64,000 nt of DNA from Stieleria maiorica (GTDB lineage: Bacteria; Planctomycetota; Planctomycetia; Pirellulales; Pirellulaceae): contig NZ_CP036264.1 in the NCBI RefSeq assembly GCF_008035925.1, positions 8,809,121 to 8,873,120 on the forward strand, given 5' to 3'. This document shows, piece after piece, positions 8,074-17,600 of this stretch. How positions within the stretch are numbered: the stretch's first letter is position 1; every line of letters starts with the position of its first letter. Made by a program: the position numbers and the translations under genes. The notes beneath the pieces were generated by a model. The model saw only the letters and a list, made by a program, of their open reading frames with translations, had not been told where the DNA came from and made no database searches.

Positions 8074-11028
8074 ATGTCCGGTCAGTGCCTCGCCCCTCGC
8101 TCGCTTTTCCGCACCACGTGTCTGATCGCGTGGACGCTCTGGACGACGTCCGCAGCCGGCCAAGCAGTGGGGCAAAGTGCCGTGCCACCGTTCACTGTGC
8201 CTTGGAATACCGCGCCTTCGAATACCGCGTCTCAAATCGCTGCGTCCCAACACAGCATCCAGTGGCCGGCGACTCAGTGGCCTCCGACTGAGCGACCGCT
8301 GCTGCAGATCCCCGCAAATGCTGGCAAAACGACTTCGGTCGCCGATTCGCCGCAGAACCACGTCTTTGACGCTCGCACCGCCGAAGCGATCTCCCCCGAA
8401 GTCGCCTCCCAGATCGCCCGCTGGAATCGAGAACTGGCCGAGCGTTCCGATCCGCCGCTGGCCGGAATCGCAAACACCAATGCCGGACTCGCCGAACAAC
8501 TTGCGCAGCTTGGGTGGTCGGTCGCCAACCTGAAAGGTCGGCTCGCAACGGCCGAGCGGAAGTTGATTGAAATTCAATCGGATTATCAATCCGTCAGCGG
8601 GAAACTGGCGGAGTATGGATTGACCCCGACGATCGGGCTGCTGCTGCGACACCGAAAGGAACAGCTGGATTCCTGGCAGACCCAAGACAACGAAAACCAT
8701 TTTGCCCGGGCAGAGCTTCAACGCACTCAACACGAAGCGTTGGAGCTGGAATTGATGCCGGTCGGCGAAGGCCAGCTGCAGCAGCAGGCCGACCAGATGC
8801 TGGCTCAATCGACCGCCACCGGTCGCCCAACTGAGACGCCGCTGTTGCGTCAGCAAGTCATCGACTTGTTGTCACAGCAAATGCAATTGGTCACCGAGCT
8901 GAAGTCGGGGTACCGAACCTACCACCACGACCTGGACCGACTCGATTCGACCGCGTCGGCGACGAGCGCGACGACTGCGGAGTTCCGCAAGCTGATCAAT
9001 CGACACGCGACTTGGATTCGCAGCGGCGACCCGATAAGGATTCAAGACTTCGCCGACACCAAGAGCGGGATGGCGGCGTTGTTGGAGTTTCGGCACACGC
9101 GCCAACTGGGACGCGATCTTCAAGACAAACTGTCCGACGACCAGATCTCGGGGATCCTGTTGTTGGTCTTTGTCGGCATCCTGTTCGCGGTGCGTTGGAG
9201 GCTGAAAAGCTGGCTGGTGGCAATCGGCAGCCGGGCGAAGATGCGGACAGCCGGAAAGACCCGTGTCGTGGCGGCGGGCGTGTTGACGCTCGGTGTGGCC
9301 GCAGTGGTGCCACTTCAATTCTATGCGGTCGCGTGGTGGCTGAATCAAGGCATCGTTTCCGAGCTGATCTTGCAAGTTGCCACCGGCTTCTACGCGGCCA
9401 GTCTGATCGCATTGTTGGTCGAACTGCCACGACAGTTGTTGCGGCCGTTCGGTTTGGTCGACAAACATTTGACGCAGAAGTTTACGACCCGCGCCGAGGC
9501 ATTCAAGGACTGGTCGATCGCCGGATTGATGTTGGTTCCCGGCGCCTTTGCGATCACGATGCTCGGTCAAATCGACCATGGCATCTGGCGCGACTCGTTG
9601 GGCCGGTTCGGCTTTCTGACGATGATGCTGGTGGTGGCCGGTTTGGCGCACTTTGCGCTGCGTCCGGGGAAAGGATTCTTGTGCCCGGCGATTGAAGCGT
9701 TCGGCGGGCGATTGGCAACCGGATTCGGACACCTGTGGTACGCGATCGCATTGGGATTTCCGATCTTGATGGGCATCCTGTCCGCACTCGGCTATGGCTA
9801 CACCGCCAGCGAATTGATCAAGCGAGCGACGTGGTCGGCGATCTTGGTGATGACCGCGGGCGTGGTGTGGAAAATCGGACAGCTGGGGTTTCAACAGATC
9901 TGGCGCAACCTGACGGGGCCCAAAGTCGAGCCACGGTACGACGAATACGGTTTGATCGAGGAACCGGAATCCGAAGAAGAGGTGAATGAGACCCATGTCG
10001 TGCTGAAACACCAAATCGGCTTTCTCGGGCAGTGTGTCGCCGGCGTCGCATTGATCTCCAGCTTTGTCGCGTTATGGGTCGATGTGGTTCCCAACATGAG
10101 CCTGGCCAATCCTGTTTTGTGGACGGTCCAGGACACGGTGACCAGCTACGCCGAGAACGCGCAGGGGCAATCGGTTGCAGAATCGGTCGCCCAGGCGTCG
10201 CCGATCACACTGTTGAATGTCGTTTGGGCGGCCGCCATTCTGTTTGCCGCGATTCATGTTTCGCGATTGTTGCCGAATCTGTTCGACGCCTTGGTGCTTC
10301 AGCGAGTCGACTATGACGAGGGCATGGAGCATCTGATCTTGGTGCTCGGACGCGGCGTGTTGTTTGCGATCGGTTGCTTTGTGGCCTGTCGACTGATCGG
10401 GGTGCGCTGGGCGACGATCCAATGGTTGATGGTCGGGATCACGATCGGCATCGGATTTGGGCTTCAGGATATCGTGCGAAACGTGTTGGGAGGATTGGTG
10501 GTCCTGTTCGCGCGACCGGTCAACGTCGGCGATCGTGTGACGGTCGGACGGCTGACCGGACGGATCGCCAGCCAGACGTTGCGAACAACCATCCTGGCCG
10601 ACGACGAAGGCCGCGAACTGCAGATCCCGAACCGCAAATTCCTCAGCGACGAAGTCACCAATTGGCGCGGCGCCGGAAAACTGACCACGGTCGCGATCGA
10701 GATTTCCGTCCGACGTGAAGAACGACCGATCGACATCGGGCGGATGCTCGGCGAGTGGGCCTCGGCGGAGCGATATGTGTTGCAGTCCCCGGGACCTCAA
10801 GTCACCTTGGTCTGCATCGCAAAAAAGACACAGCGTTACGAGTTGCACGTCTGGACCGAAGACCGCCACGACGCCCGACAGTTGCAACTGGCACTTTTGG
10901 AAACCGTCCGCAGCAATCTGCGCGAGCGCAACCTGTTGGCGAAAACCCAGCCGACTCAACCGGCGATCCGCCACGCGGACATCGACCCGATGACCGATAC
11001 GTCCCGCCCCAAGCGACGCTCGGCGTGA
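8074..11028 (+). CDS. Large MscS-family mechanosensitive channel (MscK/MscM-like)
   Basis: The 984-aa protein has a signal peptide (MSGQCLAPRSLFRTTC..TTSAAGQA), a long periplasmic coiled-coil region (to about residue 350), roughly ten membrane helices (about 360-790) and a C-terminal MscS module. The pore helix and beta domain read WLMVGITIGIGFGLQDIVRNVLGG, then FARPVNVGDRVTVG, and the cytoplasmic cage contains LQIPNRKFLSDEVTNW. This is the MscK/MscM layout rather than short MscS. It protects against hypo-osmotic shock by releasing solutes from the inner membrane. It stands alone on the + strand and is convergent with the phospho-signalling operon. Confidence 0.93.
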   Translation: MSGQCLAPRSLFRTTCLIAWTLWTTSAAGQAVGQSAVPPFTVPWNTAPSNTASQIAASQHSIQWPATQWPPTERPLLQIPANAGKTTSVADSPQNHVFDARTAEAISPEVASQIARWNRELAERSDPPLAGIANTNAGLAEQLAQLGWSVANLKGRLATAERKLIEIQSDYQSVSGKLAEYGLTPTIGLLLRHRKEQLDSWQTQDNENHFARAELQRTQHEALELELMPVGEGQLQQQADQMLAQSTATGRPTETPLLRQQVIDLLSQQMQLVTELKSGYRTYHHDLDRLDSTASATSATTAEFRKLINRHATWIRSGDPIRIQDFADTKSGMAALLEFRHTRQLGRDLQDKLSDDQISGILLLVFVGILFAVRWRLKSWLVAIGSRAKMRTAGKTRVVAAGVLTLGVAAVVPLQFYAVAWWLNQGIVSELILQVATGFYAASLIALLVELPRQLLRPFGLVDKHLTQKFTTRAEAFKDWSIAGLMLVPGAFAITMLGQIDHGIWRDSLGRFGFLTMMLVVAGLAHFALRPGKGFLCPAIEAFGGRLATGFGHLWYAIALGFPILMGILSALGYGYTASELIKRATWSAILVMTAGVVWKIGQLGFQQIWRNLTGPKVEPRYDEYGLIEEPESEEEVNETHVVLKHQIGFLGQCVAGVALISSFVALWVDVVPNMSLANPVLWTVQDTVTSYAENAQGQSVAESVAQASPITLLNVVWAAAILFAAIHVSRLLPNLFDALVLQRVDYDEGMEHLILVLGRGVLFAIGCFVACRLIGVRWATIQWLMVGITIGIGFGLQDIVRNVLGGLVVLFARPVNVGDRVTVGRLTGRIASQTLRTTILADDEGRELQIPNRKFLSDEVTNWRGAGKLTTVAIEISVRREERPIDIGRMLGEWASAERYVLQSPGPQVTLVCIAKKTQRYELHVWTEDRHDARQLQLALLETVRSNLRERNLLAKTQPTQPAIRHADIDPMTDTSRPKRRSA

Positions 11029-11063
11029 ATCGCTCGTGCTTCGTCGACACCTGAGTTTAGGGG

Positions 11064-11127
11064 TAGTGGACGAGGCGACGAGTCCCAACGGATTGCAAAC
11101 GGCGAGGACTCCTCGCGTCGTCCACTA
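11064..11127. repeat. Inverted repeat between convergent genes
   Basis: Arms at 11064-11085 (TAGTGGACGAGGCGACGAGTCC) and 11106-11127 are near-perfect reverse complements with a 20-nt centre. The right arm contains the stop codon of the minus-strand gene ending at 11125. It could end transcription from both sides or be one more member of a dispersed palindromic family; there is no U-tract. Confidence 0.75.
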
Positions 11128-12378
11128 CGGCGTTGCCAGCTCGCCCAGGTTTTCCGGTCGCAGCGATTCGTCTTCCTCGGCCACCGTCAGATACAGTCCG
11201 CGCATCAGGACAAACAGGTTGTGATAGGCGAACTCTCCGCCAGGGCTGGCCGGCGCAAACTCGACCCCGTTGCGATTCATGAAACAAAGCAAACTGATCA
11301 GGTTGCTGCCATCGGTGTCGGGGGAATAGCCGCTTTGACCACGCAACGGTCGAATGTCGCCCGTCTTTTCCAGCTGGACGATTTCCCGGTCCAGTTCCTG
11401 GAGGAACCGATCGGCCGCGTGAAACTGCGTGTATCGGCGGTGTTGTTTCACCCAGTCGGCGACGTGTTTTGAGCGGTGGAAGACGTTGGTCAACGCGACC
11501 AAGCTTTGATGCAACTCTTGGATGCCGGCCACCGACGCCTGCCCCCGCTCGGTCGATTCATTGACGACGCGTGCTCGCATCCGCTGGAAGGTTTGGCGGG
11601 CGTCATCAAATTCTTCCCATCGCAAGATGTAGGGCCACAGTTGGATCGTTTCGTCGACGTCATGATCGGCGGAAAACTTGAACGGGCCTTGTTTCAGCGT
11701 GACGTTTGCCAGCAGGCTCTTATCCAGACTCAACTGGCCAAGCGCGTCATCGGAGAATCGACTGTTGGCGGGATCATAGCGGTAGGGCAGTGACGTTGCG
11801 GCCAATCTGGCGAGCATAAAATTCAACGCCGATCCGTTCTTGATTCGGCTGCTGCTCAACTCCGGATGGTTTTTCAATCGATCCCAAAACCGGCTGTTCT
11901 GCCATTTTTGGTCGTTCAAGTACCTCATCCGTTTGATTTGACGCACGTGTTCCAATTCCAATTTCTTCTGCTCCGCCAGCGTCTTTCGGTCCCAATAAAC
12001 TCGCAACTCCTTGATCCAGTTGTCCAGCTCTTTGCTGTAGGCATCGGCGTTCAGATTGCGGGCATACGCGAAGCTGACCGCAGCGTCGCCTTGGGCCCGG
12101 ATCAGGTCGGCCTGCGCGTAAATTCGCGACGTGACGGCAAAGTACGGATCATAAGCAGCCCAACGGACCCGGTACGGAATTCGAGAGGGATAAGCAGGTC
12201 GGACGATGACGTCTTGCGCGTTTGCCGGTGACCGCAACGTGCCCGCGCCGCCGATAGCAACGCTGAAGACCGAGACCGCAAGAAGGAGACTGTGCATCGA
12301 TCGGCTCTTGGCCGGACGATGCTGGAACGAATGCTTCGTCATGGTTCGTGATCGCTCGTTGCGGAGGTGTGCTCTCAT
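11125..12378 (-). CDS. Secreted hypothetical protein of FHA/kinase operon
   Basis: This 417-aa protein is not one I recognise. After an N-terminal basic stretch (an internal ATG gives MTKHSFQHRPAKSRSMHSLLL) comes a signal peptide-like segment (LLLAVSVFSVAIGGAGTL..ANAQ), so it is probably exported. The mature protein is helical and charged, with RIPYRVRWAAYDPYFAVTS, a coiled-coil near KTLAEQKKLELEHVRQIKRM, and a C-terminus rich in FLQELDREIV and YLTVAEEDE. Its ATG overlaps the stop of the preceding FHA-protease gene by 4 nt, so it is translationally coupled and is the last gene of the five-gene operon. Confidence 0.75.
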   Translation of the reverse strand: MRAHLRNERSRTMTKHSFQHRPAKSRSMHSLLLAVSVFSVAIGGAGTLRSPANAQDVIVRPAYPSRIPYRVRWAAYDPYFAVTSRIYAQADLIRAQGDAAVSFAYARNLNADAYSKELDNWIKELRVYWDRKTLAEQKKLELEHVRQIKRMRYLNDQKWQNSRFWDRLKNHPELSSSRIKNGSALNFMLARLAATSLPYRYDPANSRFSDDALGQLSLDKSLLANVTLKQGPFKFSADHDVDETIQLWPYILRWEEFDDARQTFQRMRARVVNESTERGQASVAGIQELHQSLVALTNVFHRSKHVADWVKQHRRYTQFHAADRFLQELDREIVQLEKTGDIRPLRGQSGYSPDTDGSNLISLLCFMNRNGVEFAPASPGGEFAYHNLFVLMRGLYLTVAEEDESLRPENLGELATP

Positions 12379-13775
12379 AGATCGTATTCATTGATGCGTT
12401 GAATCAAAGCGGCGTCAAACATCGGCGGCTCGGATTGCGAGTCACCATTGTCCGACGGGCCGGGCCGGGAATACACCGCGATCACTTTTCCTTGAGCATT
12501 CATGACGGGACTTCCCAGAAACGCATATTCCGATTGCACGTCCGTTGCACTGGCCAGCAAACGGTCGGCCGATCCGCCGGGCCCCGACAGTTGTCGGTCA
12601 ACTCGACAAGACATTTCAGAGACGACCAGCGGGAATGCCGGATCGAAGAACGGGTCTTGATGGTCAAAGGCATATCCGGCGACGACCAGTTTTTGTTTGG
12701 GCCGCAATGACGTTGAGGACATAGCAGACGAAAGCCAATGGTCGGTTGCCCGATCGATCGTGATCACACCGACGTCATAGGCGGTCTTGCGTTCCATTGC
12801 CTCAATCGCTTTCATCCGGGCCTCGATCAGACGTTCTTTGGCCTTGTCAAACATCTCCGGTTTCGGCGGCATCGATTCAAATTGATCGAACAACGCGTCG
12901 TGGGTCTGCCGAGCCGCCCGCGCCTGCTCGTTCCATCGAATGTACTGCGGGTGGGGCTTCATCGACACGATCTTCCACCTTTGCTGGGCGGAAGGAGAAT
13001 ACAAAAATGAATTCGGGAACCCGTTGGCTTGCAACTCAGCGATCGCATCGATGACCGAAGCACTGGTGGCGATGCGATTGGGACCGATCGAAAATCCATT
13101 CCCAACGCGAAACGGTGTTTCGTTTTCCGGATCCGAACAAACGATCAAAAACAACGATCGGCCGATCGAATCGTCCGGCGGAGTTGATTCGCGGCCCGAT
13201 GCCTCGGGTAGGACATTTTCCGCTGCGCGGGGCGTTTTTTCGGGAGCGCGATCGGAAGGGGCTGTGGTCGCGTTGTTGTTTTCTGCTGCAACGATCCGCT
13301 GATCGACCGTCGTCTGCTCGGGAGTCCCCATTCCGTCGTTCGAGCCACTTCTCCACACCAGGAAAATGAGGGCCAGGCACGACGCCAAGGCGACGGCAAC
13401 GGCGGCAAACTTCAGGCCCCGCAATCCATCTCCCGCCTTGCCGGCGGTTCCAGACGAACTCGGGGCCGACGGTACCTGCGATGGTGCTGGTGTGCTGTCA
13501 GACTGGTTGGCCAATTCGATCAAGCGATGGACTTGATACGCTGTCGAACCAAAGAAGACCGTGTCGGTCGCTTCAACCTTGGCTCGGCTGATCTTATTTT
13601 CAACTTTTCCGATCGAGGTCCCGTTGGTGGAACCCAGATCTTCGAGCACGATCTCGCGACCATGGATGATCAGTCGTGCATGGTGTCCGGAGATGTTCGC
13701 ATGATCCAACACGATCGTGTTGTCCGCGACTCGCCCGATCGTGATTCGCCGCTCGGCGGAAGCTGTTTGAGTCAT
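12375..13775 (-). CDS. FHA - transmembrane - degenerate trypsin-like protein
   Basis: The 466-aa protein has an N-terminal FHA phosphothreonine-binding domain (about 9-90: ITIGRVADNTIVLDH, SGHHARL, DLGSTNGT), a linker, one membrane helix (FAAVAVALASCLALIFLVW, about 125-145) and a C-terminal domain that follows a trypsin/DegP-like pattern. In place of the catalytic His element (usually TNAHVV) it reads ATSASVID. The Asp element is present (YDVGVITID). The catalytic Ser element reads EYAFLGSPVMN where G-x-S-G-x-P is expected. It is therefore probably an inactive protease-fold sensor outside the membrane with a phosphopeptide reader inside. It lies 8 nt after the double-FHA gene and overlaps the next gene by 4 nt. 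Confidence 0.85.
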   Translation of the reverse strand: MTQTASAERRITIGRVADNTIVLDHANISGHHARLIIHGREIVLEDLGSTNGTSIGKVENKISRAKVEATDTVFFGSTAYQVHRLIELANQSDSTPAPSQVPSAPSSSGTAGKAGDGLRGLKFAAVAVALASCLALIFLVWRSGSNDGMGTPEQTTVDQRIVAAENNNATTAPSDRAPEKTPRAAENVLPEASGRESTPPDDSIGRSLFLIVCSDPENETPFRVGNGFSIGPNRIATSASVIDAIAELQANGFPNSFLYSPSAQQRWKIVSMKPHPQYIRWNEQARAARQTHDALFDQFESMPPKPEMFDKAKERLIEARMKAIEAMERKTAYDVGVITIDRATDHWLSSAMSSTSLRPKQKLVVAGYAFDHQDPFFDPAFPLVVSEMSCRVDRQLSGPGGSADRLLASATDVQSEYAFLGSPVMNAQGKVIAVYSRPGPSDNGDSQSEPPMFDAALIQRINEYDL

Positions 13776-13783
13776 GACTCTAT

Positions 13784-14656
13784 TCAGTTGCCAGGTCGAT
13801 CTTGATTCACGACGGGGTGAAAGCGGAAACGTTGCTGTCCGAGTTGAAATTCCGTGGTCTTGTCCATCGCAAACTTTTTGATGCGAATCCAGACACCATT
13901 GAGCGACTTTTGGTCTTCGATCATCCAGCGACCGGTTTCATCCTCGTAAATCCTGGCATGTTTTTGGCTGATAAACGGATCGTCATCAACGGTAATCTGG
14001 CAACGCTGATCGGATCCGATCCAGGTTTCTTTACCACTGACCGAAAACGTACGTTCGTGTTCACTCGAGACCCCCACTTCGATCAGGCGCGGGACAAACT
14101 TCTCTAACATCGTGCGCGATGGCGCCTGGTAGGCTTGTGTCTGCAGGGCTTCCGTTTCGGTCGCTTCGGCCCCTGGCTCGGGCAACTGAAACAGATAGCG
14201 TCGGCCGCCGAGGATCAACTCGGATTCGCGTGATAGCGACGCCCGAAACGCTCGCACAAAGGTCCCGTTGGTACTTTTGCGATCAAGCAGATACCAACGA
14301 AATCGCCCCTTCTGGCGTTGGCAGCGCAGCTCAGCATGCCGCCCGGAGATGTCGCCGTCAAAGGGGATGACGGTGTCGCCTTTGTCACGCCCGATGGTCC
14401 ACCGCGAATCACGAATGCGGATCGATTCACCTTGCTCGCGGCAGCCATCGTCCAGAATCTGAAGCATTGCCAGCGGTTGCCGATGGGTGGGCAGAAACGC
14501 ACGCACCTTCGCCGCCGGATTCGCACCCGTTTCGCCGGGTTTATTTGTCGTCGGATTTCGAGACAACGCGGCTTTTTGCAAGTACTGCTGCAGCGGTTCG
14601 GCGACCGTCTGGATGATCGGTTCGTCATCGGGGTCGCCCGCGGAGGCCTTGTTCAT
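13784..14656 (-). CDS. Double FHA-domain protein
   Basis: This 290-aa cytoplasmic protein has two forkhead-associated domains. The first is at about residues 65-155 (IRDSRWTIGRDKGDTVIP, DISGRHAELRC, LLDRKSTNGTFV); the second at about 185-285 (KETWIGSDQRCQITV, ISQKHARIY, IEDQKSLNGVWI). FHA domains bind phosphothreonine peptides, and the kinase gene ends only 23 nt upstream, so this is the likely reader of that kinase's autophosphorylation. I start at the ATG at 14656 (MNKASAGDPDDE); the frame stays open upstream, but that part overlaps the end of the kinase gene. No clear SD is seen. Confidence 0.88.
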   Translation of the reverse strand: MNKASAGDPDDEPIIQTVAEPLQQYLQKAALSRNPTTNKPGETGANPAAKVRAFLPTHRQPLAMLQILDDGCREQGESIRIRDSRWTIGRDKGDTVIPFDGDISGRHAELRCQRQKGRFRWYLLDRKSTNGTFVRAFRASLSRESELILGGRRYLFQLPEPGAEATETEALQTQAYQAPSRTMLEKFVPRLIEVGVSSEHERTFSVSGKETWIGSDQRCQITVDDDPFISQKHARIYEDETGRWMIEDQKSLNGVWIRIKKFAMDKTTEFQLGQQRFRFHPVVNQDRPGN

Positions 14657-14679
14657 ATCGTTTGATTGTAGGCGTAAGC

Positions 14680-17600
14680 TTATGGATTGAGTTCGCGGAC
14701 GCGAATGTTGCGGAATCGAACAAGGTCGCCGTACCACTGTAGTCCGATCGGTCCGCCACGGCCGTACTGGAATCTTCCGTTGACCTGTTGTTTCCAAGTG
14801 TCCAGATCCGCGTCGACAAGTTTGACGCCGTTGACGTGCACGGTGATCTTCGACCCCAGGGCACGGACCGACATCTGATTCCATTGATTGATCGGCGCGC
14901 TGGCGCGGGGGCGTGGTTCGACCACGCCGTAGATCGCACCGGTGAGTTGCGTGCCATTGAGCTTTCCACGTAATTTTGGGCTGTGATCATCCAGCAACTG
15001 GATTTCTAATTGATCCGAACCAGTGGGTTTGTTTGCCGGCGCGGTCCGCAGAAAAACACCGCTGTTGCCATCACGCTCCAGGTAGTATTCGAGTTCCAGT
15101 TCGAAATCTTTGAACTGTCGTTCTGATTCCAGCCAGCCGCCCACCTTTTCTCCGCGCCGCGACGCACGGGCGAAGATGTAACCTGAGTTCACTGACCAGG
15201 CACCGCTCCGCAACCGTTGCTTCCACCCTGTCAGGTCATGGCCGTTAAACAGATCGACCCAGTCCGACCGTTCATCAACCTTGGATACGGGGGGAGCGAG
15301 TGTCGGTGTGTCAGCAAACTCTTTGATCCTCGCGTTGCGAAACCGTACCGTCATGTCACGGTTGCAGTGGAGTTGAAAACCGATCAGGCCACTCTTGGGC
15401 AACCCGAGAAAGTCATCGTTGAGCACCTCTTTACCGTTGATCGAGATGGCAACATTGTCTCCGCGGACCCTCAACTGGTACGCATTCCAATCGTCGCGGC
15501 GGACGATGTCGGCGATCACATCTTCCTCGGCAGCTCGCATCATCCCGGACGTTTTCTCACCGTAGACGCTTCCCCAGTAGCCGTCTCCGATGTCCGCCTG
15601 TGGCCCTGCGACGACATAGGAATTGGCGTCGATCAATTTGCTGCGAAATTGGATGCCGCTGTTGGCGAGACGCTGGCCAGTGCCCTCGAGTTTGACGTCG
15701 ACTCGTAATTCAAAGTTCTGGTATTCGCGGTCACTGCACAGAGCCGTGTTGGACTGCAACGCAGAGTTGCCGCTGGTCTCCGATGCGACAAGTTCACCGT
15801 CGCGGATCGTCCAGCGGCCAGGAATCCCACTCCATCCGCTTAGATCGCCGCCGGGGAACAGGCTGACGAAGCCGTCTTCATGTGGAACGCTGGCAGAGAG
15901 ATGCTTGATTGTGATCCGGCCGTCCAGGGTCGTGCCGCCGACAACAACGTGACCGTGACGGCTGACGGCGACGCCGGGCGGAAAGTGATTGCCGGAATTT
16001 TCAAACTGATCGAGCTCGCGGACCAGTGCGCCGCTGTGGGCATCCCAGACTGCCACGTGGCCGCTGTGGTCGGCCATCACGATTTGAGTCCCGTCGGGTG
16101 TGAAGCGCAGACTGCATCCGTACAGGTGGCCTTCGTTGTGCTGTTGTGCTGAGGCCGGATCAAGTCGTGTGACGACACGCCCGGTGAAAACGTCGACGAC
16201 GGCGGCCATGGCATTGGCGTTCTTCAGACTGCACGCGGCCAGTTTTCCGTCGGGTGAAAAGATCAGCGGTCCGCGGACCCGGGTGGTGTTTTCAAAAGGT
16301 GTCGGTGTTGTCAATGCAATCTGTTTGCCTTCGACGCTCAAGGTTCGGCGGACGTGATAATGCTCGGCTCCAAACGTCACGAATCGTTCATCCGGCGAGA
16401 TTGCCGGGAAATTGTGATTTTGGTCCGGTGCCAATTCGTCATGCAGTGTCTCTCCGGACTTCCAGTCCCAGATCCTCAACCGCTGCGGGACTGCGGCACG
16501 TTCTTTGCGGTGAACCGAATCGATCCGGTACAACGCCAGCGCCCAAGTTCGCTTGGGAAACACGGCCAGCTGGGGCGGGGCCGGGAATTCGTAGCTGGCT
16601 TTCGCAGATCCGTCGGTTGCGGAGATGACGGTCACGTGGTTTCCGGTGCAGTACAGCAGTGACTGTCCGTCGGGTGAATAAGAAAGCTGGCTGGTATCGA
16701 GCCCCGGTCGTTCGGGGTCGTCAAACTGCGTGATCTGGCGACCGGATTGTGTGTCATGAATCGTGAAGCGTCCTGGTGAGTCAACTCCGGTGACCGCGAA
16801 TCTCTGGCCGTTGGGCGACATTGCAAGCTGACGGGCATCCCCGCCGGTACGGATGGTGATTCCGTCGGCTGCGACGGTTACCGAGCCAGCGGTCGGCGAT
16901 GATTGAATCGCTGCAGAGTCGTCTGCGGGGCTGTCGGCCCTTCGCCCTTTGAGGGCATCGGTCGGTGTTGCGGGATTCGGTGCGGTCGTGACGCGTTTGA
17001 GCGTCCCGTCAGGATTGGTTTCGATGACCGCGGCGGTTCCGTCTTCCACTTTTAGTCTGCTGCCGTCGGCGAAGTAGACGATCACGCCAGCGAGAAACAG
17101 GACGCCTCCGAATCCGGTCGCAATCCATTTCCCGCGCCCGCCGCCGCGACCACGCCGCGAAGCCACACGTTTTTTGGGGCGGACGATCAATTCGGGCGTC
17201 TGTGTCGGCAAGGATTCTACGATCGTGTTTGTCGGGTCTTGGGCAGCCTGGGCTGCAAAGTACGCATTGAGTGCCCCTGTTTCCGTGATTCCGCTGGCCA
17301 CCTCCGACCCTGACGACACTTGCGGCGTTTTGCTGTGTGTGGATCGTGGTGGTTTGGGTTGGGTGTTTCCTTTCAGGTAGTCCTTCAAGTCCGACGCGAC
17401 GGCTTCCATCGACGGATATCGGTCGCTCCGCCGCTTCGCCATCATCTTGGCGCAAATCGACTCGAGTTGCGGATCGATCTCTGGCCGGATCGAAGAAGGT
17501 GTCGCGGGGGTTTCGTGCACAACACCGTAGACCACTTTGGCGATCGGGCCGCGAAACGGGAGCCGCCCGGTAAGTAGTTCATACAAAATCACACCGAGCG

